DNA of 64,000 nt from Polyangiaceae bacterium (GTDB taxonomy: Bacteria; Myxococcota_A; Polyangia; Polyangiales; Polyangiaceae): NCBI GenBank assembly GCA_019637265.1, contig JAHBVY010000001.1, positions 1,426,001-1,490,000 on the forward strand, read 5' to 3'. Numbering within the stretch: the stretch's first letter is position 1; each line of letters begins with the position of its first letter. Position numbers and translations under genes: made by a program. This document shows, piece by piece, positions 45,907 to 55,039 of the stretch. The notes under the pieces were generated by a model that saw only the letters and a program-made list of their open reading frames with translations, was not told the DNA's origin and searched no databases.

Positions 45907-45930
45907 TGGGGTTTGGCGGCTGCCGGTGCG
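45907..45930 (+). repeat. Dispersed repeat fragment
   Basis: TGGGGTTTGGCGGC followed by TGCCGGTGCG, the TTTGGC variant of the core. Confidence 0.4.
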
Positions 45931-45943
45931 CCATGGCCCACGG

Positions 45944-45958
45944 GTTTTTTTGGGGGTG
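45944..45958 (+). repeat. Dispersed repeat fragment (T7-G5)
   Basis: TTTTTTTGGGGGTGC: T-run and G-run only. Confidence 0.4.
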
Positions 45959-46101
45959 CACTCCCTCCTGATGCGCCATGTACCTCTTCGAGTTGACGCC
46001 GTTCATCTGCTGAGAGGCGCTGGGGGCACGGTCGTCGACCTCATGAGCGGATCCATCGTCCCTCAAGAGCGCCTCATGGTAGCGAGGGGCGTTGAAGAGC
46101 C

Positions 46102-46118
46102 GGTTGGACGGCCGCGCC
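46102..46118 (+). repeat. Dispersed repeat fragment
   Basis: GGTTGGACGGCCGCGCC keeps GGTTGGACGGC and loses two bases of CACCGC. Confidence 0.45.
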
Positions 46119-46130
46119 ATCCCGGAACCC

Positions 46131-46670
46131 TCAGAGTTGCCCGGGCCACTCCGTCTCCGCGAAGCGCGTCAGCCTGCGCGCCACGGTGCCCCAAGCCGTG
46201 AGCTGCTCGCCCGCGCGGCGCTGAGCCCTCCGCGCGAGCCACGCGGAGACCGCGCCCGTGACGACGCCCGCCGCGATGCACAGGGCCAGCGTGGGGAGAC
46301 CACCGCGCCCGCTCAACCACTGGATGAGCGCCACCGCCGCGCAGAACCCGCTGGCCGCCACGGCGATGCGCGTCGCGCTCTTGGCCACGAGCCCGGCGCT
46401 GTTCAGCTCATGCTTGAGGAGGCCCAGGCTCAGGTTCAGCTCCGCCATCACCTCACGGGCGCTCTCCGCCGCGAGGGCAGCCGCGACCAGCTCGGCGCGA
46501 AGACCGCCCGGCAGCTCAGGCTGGAGCTGCTCCAGCTCGGCGCGCGAGCCCAGGCGGAGCTTGGAAGCCAGCTCGGCACCATCATCCACCGCGAGCAGGC
46601 GCTGGTAGCGGCGCGCGCTGACGAAGCAGCAGGCGCCGCCGACACCCCAGGCGATGACCGGCCAGATCAT
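46131..46670 (-). CDS. Two-helix-pair membrane protein, unknown function
   Basis: The 179-residue product has an N-terminal hydrophobic segment (WPVIAWGVGGACCFVSA). Two more lie near residues 108-145 (RIAVAASGFCAAVALIQWLSG and LPTLALCIAAGVVTGAVSAWLA), with an amphipathic helical stretch between. The organisation resembles MotA/TolQ/ExbB-type proton channel subunits in spacing, but the conserved proline and threonine positions are not clear, so I do not call it that. It lies between the TonB-like and small periplasmic genes and so may serve the same machine. Confidence 0.7.
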   Translation of the reverse strand: MIWPVIAWGVGGACCFVSARRYQRLLAVDDGAELASKLRLGSRAELEQLQPELPGGLRAELVAAALAAESAREVMAELNLSLGLLKHELNSAGLVAKSATRIAVAASGFCAAVALIQWLSGRGGLPTLALCIAAGVVTGAVSAWLARRAQRRAGEQLTAWGTVARRLTRFAETEWPGQL

Positions 46671-46682
46671 GCGGTACGCTGC

Positions 46683-46764
46683 GCTGACGAAGGGTGCGGC
46701 GCCGTCAAAGGGCGCACCGCTGACGAAGGGCGCTGCGCCGTCAAAGGGCGCACCGCTGACGAAA
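46683..46764. repeat. 36-base tandem repeat, 2.3 copies
   Basis: Units start at 46683, 46719 and 46755; each begins GCTGACGAAGGGTGCGGCGC. The period is a multiple of three but no gene spans it; it is upstream of the membrane-protein gene. Confidence 0.75.
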
Positions 46765-46791
46765 AGCCAGCGCCCTCCCTGGCGGAGCGCA

Positions 46792-47040
46792 TCAGAACGG
46801 GTCGCGGTACAGCGCCTCCTCGATCCGATCGAGGAAGGGCTGACGCAGCTCTGCCAGCGTGAGCTTCGGTTGGATGCGGCTCACGTCCACCGCGGCGATC
46901 GGCTTCTGAACCCGCCCGACGATGGTCACCTCGCTGATCGTCACCACCCGGCTCCCGCCTTGGGCGGCGGCCGGCGACGACCCCAACACGACCACGGCCA
47001 GAGCGGCCCCGATGATCAGCCACGCACTCAGTCGCTTCAT
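46792..47040 (-). CDS. Small secreted protein of the Glt/Nfs-like cluster
   Basis: The 82-residue product has a signal peptide (LSAWLIIGAALAVVVLGSSPAAA) and a short mature part. That part (SRVVTISEVTIVGRVQKPIAAVDVSRI) resembles the secretin/AgmX-like peptide that ends with REP-FLDRIEEALYRDPF; its pattern fits a small periplasmic binding partner. ATG 47040 is used; a longer Arg-rich frame upstream is a repeat translation. It lies between the TPR lipoprotein and the membrane protein and may be a GltF-like component; that identity is only positional. Confidence 0.65.
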   Translation of the reverse strand: MKRLSAWLIIGAALAVVVLGSSPAAAQGGSRVVTISEVTIVGRVQKPIAAVDVSRIQPKLTLAELRQPFLDRIEEALYRDPF

Positions 47041-47059
47041 GGCTCGTCCTCCTGCGCGG

Positions 47060-48415
47060 CTAGAAGCTCGCGCTGCCTTCCTTCTTCTCGGGTGCCGGCG
47101 CCTTGTCAGCCGCCGCGGGATCGGCCGGCGGCGCCTTCGGCGCCTTGGACTTCTCCGCGGCCTCCGCCTCGGCGATCGACTTCTGGCTCCGCGCGCGCAC
47201 GAGCAGCTCATCCGTGTCATCCGGATCGCCCGGCTGTGGGCGCGGGTGCAGCTCCTTGTACTTCTCGAACGCGGTGATGGCGCGCTCGGCGGCCATCTTC
47301 TTGTCCACGCCCTGGAGCTGACCCCCGAACAGGTAGAGCAGGCCCAGGTTGTAGTACGTCTTCGCCAGGCTCGGCTCGCGGCTCTTCACCAGCTCGAGCT
47401 CCTTCAACGCGGCGTCCGGCTTACCGAGCAGCCGGTAAGCGTCCCCCAGGTTGAGGTGCGCCAGGAGGTTACGGCGGTCGTACTTGAGCGCTCCCTCGAG
47501 CAGGTTCGCTGCCTCCTGAGCGTTGCCGGACTCGAGCATGAACGCCGCGAGGCTGACCCGCGCCTCGACCAAATCCGGGCGCGACGCCACCGCCAGCTTG
47601 AACTCTTCGAGCGCCGCCGAGCGCTTGCCCGTCTCGCGCAGGATGAGCGCGCGCAACAGGCGCGCCTCGGCGTTGCTCGCGTCGCGCGCCGGGCTCTCAC
47701 CGAAGCCATCCAAGATCGCGGTGAGGGTGTACAGCGCGAGATCGAGGCGGCGGTTGCGGTAGTGGTCGCGCGCCAGGGTGACCATGGCGGGGCGATAGTC
47801 AGGGTTCCGCTTCAATGCCGTCTGCGCCAGGCGCTGAGCGCTCGCGGAGTCTTTCTGCTGGCTCTTCAGCTCGGCTTGAGCCGCCGGCACCGCGGCGCTC
47901 TTCGGCATCGCCGTGGCTTTCCCTTGCAGGAATGACTCCGCCTCCCCGAAGCGCTTCTTGCGGGCGAGCAGCAGCGCGTAGCTCACGATCGCCGGCTCGT
48001 AGTCCTTCACCACCGTGAGCGCCTGCTGGTAGGCGCGCCCCGCGCCGTCCTCGTCGTCGAGCCGCTCCTTCACGCTGCCGAGCGAGAAGTACGCCCGGTA
48101 AGCGTTCTTGTCGGCGGCGATCGCGGCCTCGAACTGCGTCTTGGCGGCGTCGAGATCCCCCACCTTGAACGCCTCCATGCCCGCGGCGTAGGCCTGCGCC
48201 GCCGCCGCGTTCATCACCGGGCGGTTCGATGCCTCACCGCTCGACAGGCCATCTGTCTGGGCGTACTGGCCGCCGTCGGGCGTGGCGACCGCGCCACCCC
48301 CGGTGGAGGCGCCGGGCGGAGGCCCCACCGGCGTCTCCGCGCCGGGGCCCCCCTTCTTGGCGCAAGCGACGCTCGAGAGCGCGAGGGCGATGGTGAGCAG
48401 CAATCCAAAGCGCAT
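47060..48415 (-). CDS. TPR-repeat lipoprotein, AglT/GltE-like
   Basis: The 451-residue product is a lipoprotein (C18 in LTIALALSSVACAKK) with about eight tetratricopeptide repeats (AGMEAFKVGDLDAAKTQFEA, YYNLGLLYLFGGQLQGV). Its tail is rich in Ala, Lys, Pro and Glu (AEKSKAPKAPPADPAAADKA). It matches the plan of AglT/GltE, the outer-membrane TPR lipoprotein of the gliding machine. ATG 48415 is preferred over 48427 because GGAGG lies five bases upstream of it. It is coupled to the preceding 1,379-residue gene. Confidence 0.8.
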   Translation of the reverse strand: MRFGLLLTIALALSSVACAKKGGPGAETPVGPPPGASTGGGAVATPDGGQYAQTDGLSSGEASNRPVMNAAAAQAYAAGMEAFKVGDLDAAKTQFEAAIAADKNAYRAYFSLGSVKERLDDEDGAGRAYQQALTVVKDYEPAIVSYALLLARKKRFGEAESFLQGKATAMPKSAAVPAAQAELKSQQKDSASAQRLAQTALKRNPDYRPAMVTLARDHYRNRRLDLALYTLTAILDGFGESPARDASNAEARLLRALILRETGKRSAALEEFKLAVASRPDLVEARVSLAAFMLESGNAQEAANLLEGALKYDRRNLLAHLNLGDAYRLLGKPDAALKELELVKSREPSLAKTYYNLGLLYLFGGQLQGVDKKMAAERAITAFEKYKELHPRPQPGDPDDTDELLVRARSQKSIAEAEAAEKSKAPKAPPADPAAADKAPAPEKKEGSASF

Positions 48416-48426
48416 CTGTGCCTCCA

Positions 48427-51400
48427 TCAGTTCGCCACCGGGAGCGGCCTGGGCATCCCGTCCGCGGCGGGCTCTCCCACCACGCCGGGGCGGATGCGCA
48501 CGAACATCCCCTCGGTGTAGTTCAGGTCCTTCACCCGCGTGGTGTAGGTCTTCATCTTCGCCTCCCCCACCACGTCCGTGAGGAACGCCAAGCGACGGAT
48601 CGCGCGCACCACCTCGGGCTTCGAGATGTTGTAGCGCCGCGAGAGCACCACGGCCTCCGAGTAGCGCACCACCGCGATCTCGTCAGCGCTGTTGATCTCC
48701 TTGTCGCGCGTGTCGCGCCAGGCCTGCTGGATCTTCACGCGGATCTCGTCGGCCTTCTCTTGGAGCTCCGGGTTGTCGCTCTCCTCAGCCTGCTTCAGCG
48801 CCTTCTCCTGCGCGGCGGAGAACATCTTCAGCTCCGGAGGCCGCGTGTTGTAGAGCCCCGTCCGCAGCGAGTCGTACACCGAGCCCTGACGCGCGCGCGC
48901 CACGATGGTCCAGGTGGGGCTGACGTAAGTGTCGATCACCTTCTGGAGGCGGTCGTGCCACTTCTTCCCCTCCACGGCGTCCGCGCGATACTTGGTGATC
49001 ACCTCGGTGACCGTGCCTTTGTAGCGGTGGTGCCCGGTGTCGTAGTCGAAGCTCTTCTTCAGATCGGCGTCGATTTGGACGTAGTCGGCCTCGGCCGCCA
49101 TGTCCGCCTCGCGGCTGCCGAGCGCGGTGGAGACGTTGTCTTTGCGTGGCGCCAGGCGGTTCCACTTGGTGAAGGCGGCGATGGTGTTCTGCCACCACTT
49201 CTGGGTGTCCCGCTGCGCCGACGCGCGCTTCATCCGCGCGACGTTGTACGCGGCCTCCACCACGTACTGCGCGGCGGCGTCCTGCTTCTCGTAGCGCTGG
49301 TAGTAGCCCTCCATCGCCGCTTGCGCCTTGCGCCGCGCCGCGAGGTTACCGCCCTCGTCGGGGCTCAGCTCATCCCACTTCTTCACCTCGGAGCTCGCGA
49401 TGATGAAGTCGGCCTCGGCCAGCTCCTTCGGTGAGGCGCCGAGCTTCTGGAAGCGCGCCTTGGAGCGCGCCATCCCGCCCTCGTCACCCAGGCTGGAGTA
49501 CAGGCTGAGCGCCTGGCGCGCGGCGCCGCGGCGATCTTCCGGGGTGAAGTGCTCGACGTTGCTGATGGTGTCGAACGTCTCCGCCGCCTTCGGGTAGTCG
49601 AAGAAGAGCACGTAGGAGCCCGCCAGCGCGTCGTAGGCCTGCTTCAAGTAGCCGACGCGCTCCTCGTACTTGGCTGGCTCCGCGGGCACCGGGGGTGACT
49701 TGCGCGGGTTGCCGTTCTTCAGCTCCTGGAGCTTCTCTTCGCTGCCGTAGCGGGCGATGAAGAGCTCGTACATCTCGATCGCCTTGTCGTACTCGCCCAC
49801 CTGCTTGTAGGCGTAGGCGCCGTTCATCGCGGCCTCGGGCGCCTCGTCGCGCGCCGGGGCGGCGTCGAGCGCGGCCTTGTAGGCAGCGGCCGCGGCGCGC
49901 CACTTCTTCGCGCGCTCCGGGCCGTCCGGCATCTTCTCCGCCTCTTCGAACAGCTTGGCCGCGTCCTGATAAGCGAGGCCCGACTGCACCGGCTTGCGGA
50001 TGTTGTCCTCCGCCGCCTTCGACTCCGGGTTGTAGGCGCAGCTCGGCCCCTCGACCAGCCGACGCGCTTCTTGGGCGTCGCCCTCGAAGTTCGCCATGCT
50101 GATGAGCTTCTCCCAGGCCTTGTAGCCCCACTCGTTCTTGCCGCAATACTCCGTGTAGAGCGGCGTGAAGCGCTTACGCGCCTCGGCGAACTGGCCGTAG
50201 ACGAAGAAGTAGTCGCCCGCCTGGAACGCGTAGAGGTGGCCGTTCTTCTCTGGATCTCGCGCCAGCGGGATCCGCGCGTTGTAGTCCTCGCGCGCCTTCA
50301 CCGCGTCGAGCACCGCGGCCGGGACCACCTTCTGCACCACCTTGCGGCTCGTGCCCTCACCGGTGAACTCGACCTCCTCCACCTTGGGGATGCCGTCCGT
50401 GCCGCCGGAGGCTTCATGACGCCGGTACAAGTCCGTGAGCACCAGCTGAGACAAATCCACAAGGTAATACGCCGAAGGCTGGAGGTACTTGTCGTCCTCG
50501 TTCGAGTCGCGGACCGCGACGAGCGCCTCCTTCGCGGCGTTCACCTCGGCCACCGTCGGTGAGCGCTCCATCACCACCTGCAGCCGCACCACCTGGTAGC
50601 GAGCGTCGGCGAGCCAGAAGCGGCTCTCATACGAGTCGAGCGCGTTCGGCTCCTGCTCGAGGTAAGCCGCCCAGCCCACCTCCGCGAGGCGGTACTCCGC
50701 CACCGCCTTCTCGAGCAGGCGGACCTGCTCACCGGCGTCGCTCAGCTCGCGCGCGCGGTCGTACAGCGCGCGCCCGTTGTTGGTGTGGTCCGCCGCCGCG
50801 CGCTTGAGCCCGTTGCGGACCAGCTGCTCCGCTTGCTGCAGCGCCTCTGGATCGTCCCGGTTCGCGTTCGTCCAAGGCGTGGTGCCCACGTAGGCGGCCA
50901 GCTTGGTGCGCGCCGCGAGCGCCTTGCTCGCGTACTCCTCGCGCGCGCTGGAGCCATCCGGCGCGAGCTTGGACAGCTGATCGTACAGCTCGGCGACGCG
51001 GTTCTGCATCAGCGGCGCGTCGCGATCCATCGGGAACTTCTGGAGCGTGAGCTCGAGCGTGGCGATCGCGTTGCGGTTCTGAGTGATCTCGATGAACTCT
51101 TGCGCGAGGCTCTTGTAGATCTCGACGGTCCACTTCTTGTCTTGGGGGATCAGCGCGGGGTCTTGCACCCGCGTGATGGCGATCGCCATCTTCTGCTCCG
51201 CCACGAGGGGGTCCGTCTCCAAGTCGAGCACGTCGCTGCGCGGGATCAGCGGGTGCTCGGGCGGCGGACCCTGCATGTCCACGTAGGTGAGCGAGCCCGC
51301 GATGTAGGTGTACGCTTCCGTGCGGAAATCCGCGCCGGGGTCGCCCGTCTTCGCCTCCTGCTCGTCGGCGTAGTGGAGCAGCTTGATGAACCACTCCACC

Positions 51401-52566
51401 GCGGTCTGGTAGCGCTGCTGCTTGAAGTAGGTCCAGGCGCGCTTGTAGAGCGCGACGCCGTAGAGCGGCGGCTTCTCCACCTTCATGGAGTGCTCGTAGG
51501 CCCGCACGGCGCGGTTCAAGTTGTAGGGGCCGCCCTTCGGATCGATCTGATCGAAGTGGTGGTTACCGAGCTGCCACCACACCTCCGCCTCGTAGCGGGG
51601 CTCTTGCCCCGGCTCGAGCACCTGCGGCAGCCCACGGCAGCTGTCCGGGTAAGGATCCCGGAAGAGCAGCTCCTCATCCACCGGCGCCTTGGCGATGTTG
51701 GCCCGCCGGCGCACGTCCTGATCGAGGGGGATGGGGTTCTTGTTGTACCACTCGTTCCAGAACGCATCGTCATGGTCCTGGACCAACGGCTCCACCAAGA
51801 GCTTGGAGGCGTCGTCGGGGTGGTCCTTGATCTGGTAGCGGTTCGAGCACACGAGCGCGCGGAACGCCTGCTGACCCTCCTCGAGCCGGTTCGCGTCGGT
51901 GAGCGCGTGGGCGAGGTAGTAGTAAACCGCCGCCAGCTCCTCGTAGCCGGGGTACTCGTGGATGATGCGCCGGTAGAGCGAGATCGCGGGGACCAAGCCG
52001 TCCGTCAGATCCGCGTCGAAGTCGACGCGGGCGCGCTCTTCATACAGGGCCGCCAGGCGGAACATGGCGTCCGGCGTGGCCACGGGGTGCGCGTTCTCCC
52101 CGCTGTAGCGCGCGATGAACTCCTCCAGCCGCTTGATCGCCTCGTCGCGCGCGGCGACCAGGTTCTTCTGCTCGATGTCGATCTCGCGGTCGAGCGTCGA
52201 GAGCACCCGGCGGCGGCGCTCCTCGTAGTGATGGCGCACGATCATCGTGAGCGCCTTGCGGTAGCTCTTGGCCCCCTTCTCGTACTCCTTCAGCTCCGAC
52301 TGCAGCTGGCGCAGCCCCTGGACCTGAGCCGGGGTAGGATCGGCAGGTGGCGCCACGCTGCGCCGAATGGCGGGCGCAGGCGCTGCGCTGCTGGCGGGCG
52401 CAGCGCTACCCGTAGGCGCCGCGCTGCCGGCAGGCGCTGCGCTGCCAGAGGGCGCTGCGCTGCCAGCGGGCGCCGTGGGCTGCGCCTGTGCCCGAGGCGT
52501 CGCCCCGCCCATGCCCGCGACGCAAGCGAGCGCCACCAGGCTGCTCGAAACCTTCCTGCGCATCAT
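48427..52566 (-). CDS. Very large TPR-rich periplasmic or outer-membrane protein
   Basis: The 1,379-residue product has a signal peptide (VSSSLVALACVAGMGGATPRAQA) and an Ala/Pro/Ser/Gly low-complexity stretch (about residues 29-70). Most of the rest is helical repeats with TPR-type spacing (AIATLELTLQKFPMDRDAPL, AYKQVGEYDKAIEMYELFIARYG). The size and composition fit AgmK/GltI of the gliding machine. It overlaps the upstream 824-residue gene by ATGA, so the two are coupled. Binding partners cannot be read from the sequence. Confidence 0.82.
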   Translation of the reverse strand: MMRRKVSSSLVALACVAGMGGATPRAQAQPTAPAGSAAPSGSAAPAGSAAPTGSAAPASSAAPAPAIRRSVAPPADPTPAQVQGLRQLQSELKEYEKGAKSYRKALTMIVRHHYEERRRRVLSTLDREIDIEQKNLVAARDEAIKRLEEFIARYSGENAHPVATPDAMFRLAALYEERARVDFDADLTDGLVPAISLYRRIIHEYPGYEELAAVYYYLAHALTDANRLEEGQQAFRALVCSNRYQIKDHPDDASKLLVEPLVQDHDDAFWNEWYNKNPIPLDQDVRRRANIAKAPVDEELLFRDPYPDSCRGLPQVLEPGQEPRYEAEVWWQLGNHHFDQIDPKGGPYNLNRAVRAYEHSMKVEKPPLYGVALYKRAWTYFKQQRYQTAVEWFIKLLHYADEQEAKTGDPGADFRTEAYTYIAGSLTYVDMQGPPPEHPLIPRSDVLDLETDPLVAEQKMAIAITRVQDPALIPQDKKWTVEIYKSLAQEFIEITQNRNAIATLELTLQKFPMDRDAPLMQNRVAELYDQLSKLAPDGSSAREEYASKALAARTKLAAYVGTTPWTNANRDDPEALQQAEQLVRNGLKRAAADHTNNGRALYDRARELSDAGEQVRLLEKAVAEYRLAEVGWAAYLEQEPNALDSYESRFWLADARYQVVRLQVVMERSPTVAEVNAAKEALVAVRDSNEDDKYLQPSAYYLVDLSQLVLTDLYRRHEASGGTDGIPKVEEVEFTGEGTSRKVVQKVVPAAVLDAVKAREDYNARIPLARDPEKNGHLYAFQAGDYFFVYGQFAEARKRFTPLYTEYCGKNEWGYKAWEKLISMANFEGDAQEARRLVEGPSCAYNPESKAAEDNIRKPVQSGLAYQDAAKLFEEAEKMPDGPERAKKWRAAAAAYKAALDAAPARDEAPEAAMNGAYAYKQVGEYDKAIEMYELFIARYGSEEKLQELKNGNPRKSPPVPAEPAKYEERVGYLKQAYDALAGSYVLFFDYPKAAETFDTISNVEHFTPEDRRGAARQALSLYSSLGDEGGMARSKARFQKLGASPKELAEADFIIASSEVKKWDELSPDEGGNLAARRKAQAAMEGYYQRYEKQDAAAQYVVEAAYNVARMKRASAQRDTQKWWQNTIAAFTKWNRLAPRKDNVSTALGSREADMAAEADYVQIDADLKKSFDYDTGHHRYKGTVTEVITKYRADAVEGKKWHDRLQKVIDTYVSPTWTIVARARQGSVYDSLRTGLYNTRPPELKMFSAAQEKALKQAEESDNPELQEKADEIRVKIQQAWRDTRDKEINSADEIAVVRYSEAVVLSRRYNISKPEVVRAIRRLAFLTDVVGEAKMKTYTTRVKDLNYTEGMFVRIRPGVVGEPAADGMPRPLPVAN

Positions 52567-55037
52567 TCGTCGTCTCCTGCGTCGTCGATCACTTCACGCA
52601 GCTCGTCGTTGAGGCTCGCCTCCTCGCGCGAGCGCTCTCGCTGTAGGTTCGTCACGCGGGTGCGCGCCTCTTCTCGGACCTCCCAAGCGTGCTGAACCAC
52701 GCCGGTGTCCGCGCGCAGCACGATGCTCTTCAGGCGATCGCGCACCAGCGCGAAGTGCTTCATGGCCACCTCACCCACCAGCACCCGCGCCTGCTGATCG
52801 AGGGACTCGAGCTGCTCGGCGTAGCGCTCGACCAGCGCCGACTCCTCCGCGAGCTGCTGCTCGAGCCGCGTGGTCTGGGAGGCGACCTGCGCGTCCAGGC
52901 GATCGTAAGCCTCCTGGACGTTCCGCTCGGCGGTGCGCGCCCGCTCCAGCACCGGCTGGATCGACTTGGCGTAAGCCGCGAGCCCGCCGCTCCCCTTCGC
53001 AGCCAGGTTGATCTCCTCCGTGAGCGCCTCACGGAAGGCGGTGCGGAGCTTCGCGTCGTCCACGTAGCGCTGATCGCCGAACCCCACCTGGACGCGGCCA
53101 AGCTCGATCTGCCGCCGGTACTCCTTGATGCGCGCGCGGTAAGCTTGGAGGTCGCGCTCGTTCGCCGCGATCTCCGCCTCGAAGCGCTTGCGCGCCTCGG
53201 GATCCTGCTGCACCCCGTGGCGATCCGCGTCCGCCATCACCCGCTTCAGCCCATTGATCACCGCCTGGAGCCCGTCCGAGGCGATCGTCAGCTGCTGCAG
53301 GCTCTGAGACACGCGGTTCCACTGCCGCTCCCCTGACACCTCGCGCGCGGCGAAGTCCCCCTCGGTGCGCGGCAGCCCGCTGAGCTGCTTCATCAGCGCG
53401 CGGCGCCGGGCGCGCGCGGCGCCGAGCGCGCCGCTCTGCGCCGAGCTGTCCACGTCCTCCAGCCCCAGCGCCAAATCACCGCGCGCCACCGTGATGCGGT
53501 TGAGCAGCGCCAGCGCCTGCTCGAGCCCCGCCTTGAGCTCCGGGAACGCCTTGGCGCGCGTCGACGAGCGCAGCACCACGCGCAGCTTCGAGCTGAGCAG
53601 GCGGCTGTCACGGACGAGCTCACGGCTCTGGCTCACGTCATCGATCACCGCGAAGACGCGATCCCCCTCCGCCACCTCGCGCGCCCACTCGAGCGCCACC
53701 CGCGGCAGCTCACCGTCCTCCACCACGCGCTCTGAATCGGTCAGCTTCTCGTAGTAAACGGTGGGATCCGTCGTGTCCTTGAGGAAGCGGTCCACCTGGG
53801 TGTGGACGGGATCGAACTGGCCGCGGACGCTCTGGTAGAGCTGGAGCGCCGGCTCGAACTTACCCGAGCGGAGCAGCAGATCCGCGCGCAAGAGCGAGCC
53901 ATCGGCGAAGCGCAGGCTGTTCGGGTCGGAGATGGCGAGCACCTCCAAGGCGCGCTCGGCGCGCTGGTAGTCACCCAACCTGACGTACACCCAGGCGAGC
54001 TCGTACAGCATGTGGTTGAACTCCGGGCTCCGCCGGTCCACGTGGCTGTAGGCCTGCACCGCGTCCAAGTAGCTGTCGCTCTCGTAAAACAACCTGCCGA
54101 GCGCCATCCAGGCGAGATCCACCACGTGGCGGTGGCGGTCGTTGTCGGCCTTCAGTTGGGTGACCTGACGGAAGGCCTCCACCGCCTTGGCGTAGCGCGC
54201 GCGCGGCACCTGAGCCTTGGGCGCCGCTGGTGCGCCCTCCTCTGGCTCGGGCGGTGGGGGCGGCGTCGCCTCCTTCACCTCGATGGCGCCGACCAGGTAC
54301 TTCGCCTGAGGCTCCCACTCGGAGCCGGGCGCTACCTGGGCCAGCGCGCTCCGCGCCGCCGCGAGCTCGCGCTTGGTGTAGTGAGCCTTGCCCCGGGCGT
54401 ACTGGAGCGAGCCGGTGCGGTCCGACGCGGGCAGCTTGGCGAGGTGCGCCATCACCTCGTCCAGCGTCTCCAAGCGATCGGTACGCAGCGCGATGTCCAC
54501 CAAGCGGCTGAGTGAGCGCCCGGCGTAGCTCGTCATCGCCGCGCCGCCCTCCACGATCTCGGTGTAGTGCCGCCGCGCGGACAGCAGCTGATCCGACAGG
54601 AAATAGGCCTCCGCCAGCAAGAACAGAGCGTCCGCGTGCTCGGCGGGTGACGCCTTGCCCTGACGGTGGAGCTCCACCACCTTGCTGAGCTCCCGGATGG
54701 CGCGCTCGTAGTCCTTCGAGCGGAGCAAGATCTCCCCGCTCACCACGCGCTTGGCGGGGCTCGTCTGGCTCGCGCCGCGCGCCTTGGCCACGGCCGCCTG
54801 CACCTGACCGGTGGCGCCCGCGACCGCGCGGATCTCGGTCTCCGCCCGGCCCCGCGCCTCGGCCGCGTCGAGCGCGGATGCCTCGTGGGGCCAAGCCAGG
54901 GTGGCGACGAGCGCGCCCGCCGCCCACAGCGAACCACGCCCCCAACGCGGCGACGCCGTGACACCCGAGCAGACGTCCACGCGGCGAGTCACGGCTGCCT
55001 GCGCCGCGCTGCGGACCCGACGGCCCCCGCGGCTCAC
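52563..55037 (-). CDS. Large TPR/coiled-coil envelope protein of the Glt/Nfs-like cluster
   Basis: The 824-residue product starts at GTG 55037 (GGAGG lies nine bases upstream); GTG 55043, which overlaps the upstream stop as GTGA, is the alternative. A signal peptide (LWAAGALVATLAWPHEASALD) leads to TPR-like repeats (SGEILLRSKDYERAIRELSK, AYSHVDRRSPEFNHMLYELA) to about residue 400. Long coiled coils follow (ARARRRALMKQLSGL, QQLAEESALVERYAEQLESL). This arrangement suits a trans-periplasmic scaffold such as GltD/AgmU or its Nfs counterpart. The exact orthology is not certain. Confidence 0.8.
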   Translation of the reverse strand: MSRGGRRVRSAAQAAVTRRVDVCSGVTASPRWGRGSLWAAGALVATLAWPHEASALDAAEARGRAETEIRAVAGATGQVQAAVAKARGASQTSPAKRVVSGEILLRSKDYERAIRELSKVVELHRQGKASPAEHADALFLLAEAYFLSDQLLSARRHYTEIVEGGAAMTSYAGRSLSRLVDIALRTDRLETLDEVMAHLAKLPASDRTGSLQYARGKAHYTKRELAAARSALAQVAPGSEWEPQAKYLVGAIEVKEATPPPPPEPEEGAPAAPKAQVPRARYAKAVEAFRQVTQLKADNDRHRHVVDLAWMALGRLFYESDSYLDAVQAYSHVDRRSPEFNHMLYELAWVYVRLGDYQRAERALEVLAISDPNSLRFADGSLLRADLLLRSGKFEPALQLYQSVRGQFDPVHTQVDRFLKDTTDPTVYYEKLTDSERVVEDGELPRVALEWAREVAEGDRVFAVIDDVSQSRELVRDSRLLSSKLRVVLRSSTRAKAFPELKAGLEQALALLNRITVARGDLALGLEDVDSSAQSGALGAARARRRALMKQLSGLPRTEGDFAAREVSGERQWNRVSQSLQQLTIASDGLQAVINGLKRVMADADRHGVQQDPEARKRFEAEIAANERDLQAYRARIKEYRRQIELGRVQVGFGDQRYVDDAKLRTAFREALTEEINLAAKGSGGLAAYAKSIQPVLERARTAERNVQEAYDRLDAQVASQTTRLEQQLAEESALVERYAEQLESLDQQARVLVGEVAMKHFALVRDRLKSIVLRADTGVVQHAWEVREEARTRVTNLQRERSREEASLNDELREVIDDAGDDE

Positions 55038-55039
55038 GC

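Larger units (their letters stand above)
45746..46130. other. Non-coding gap with three partial repeat copies
   Basis: No gene accepted; a reverse frame of 95 codons here runs through the repeats. Repeat fragments lie at 45907-45930, 45944-45958 and 46102-46118. Confidence 0.5.

Noticed and set aside
45833-46120. 95-codon reverse frame in the 45.8-46.1 kb gap
   Set aside because: It runs through three repeat fragments, lacks a ribosome site and has no signal or family features.
46131-46670. MotA/TolQ/ExbB stator for the membrane protein
   Set aside because: Helix spacing is similar, but the conserved polar residues in the helices are not seen.
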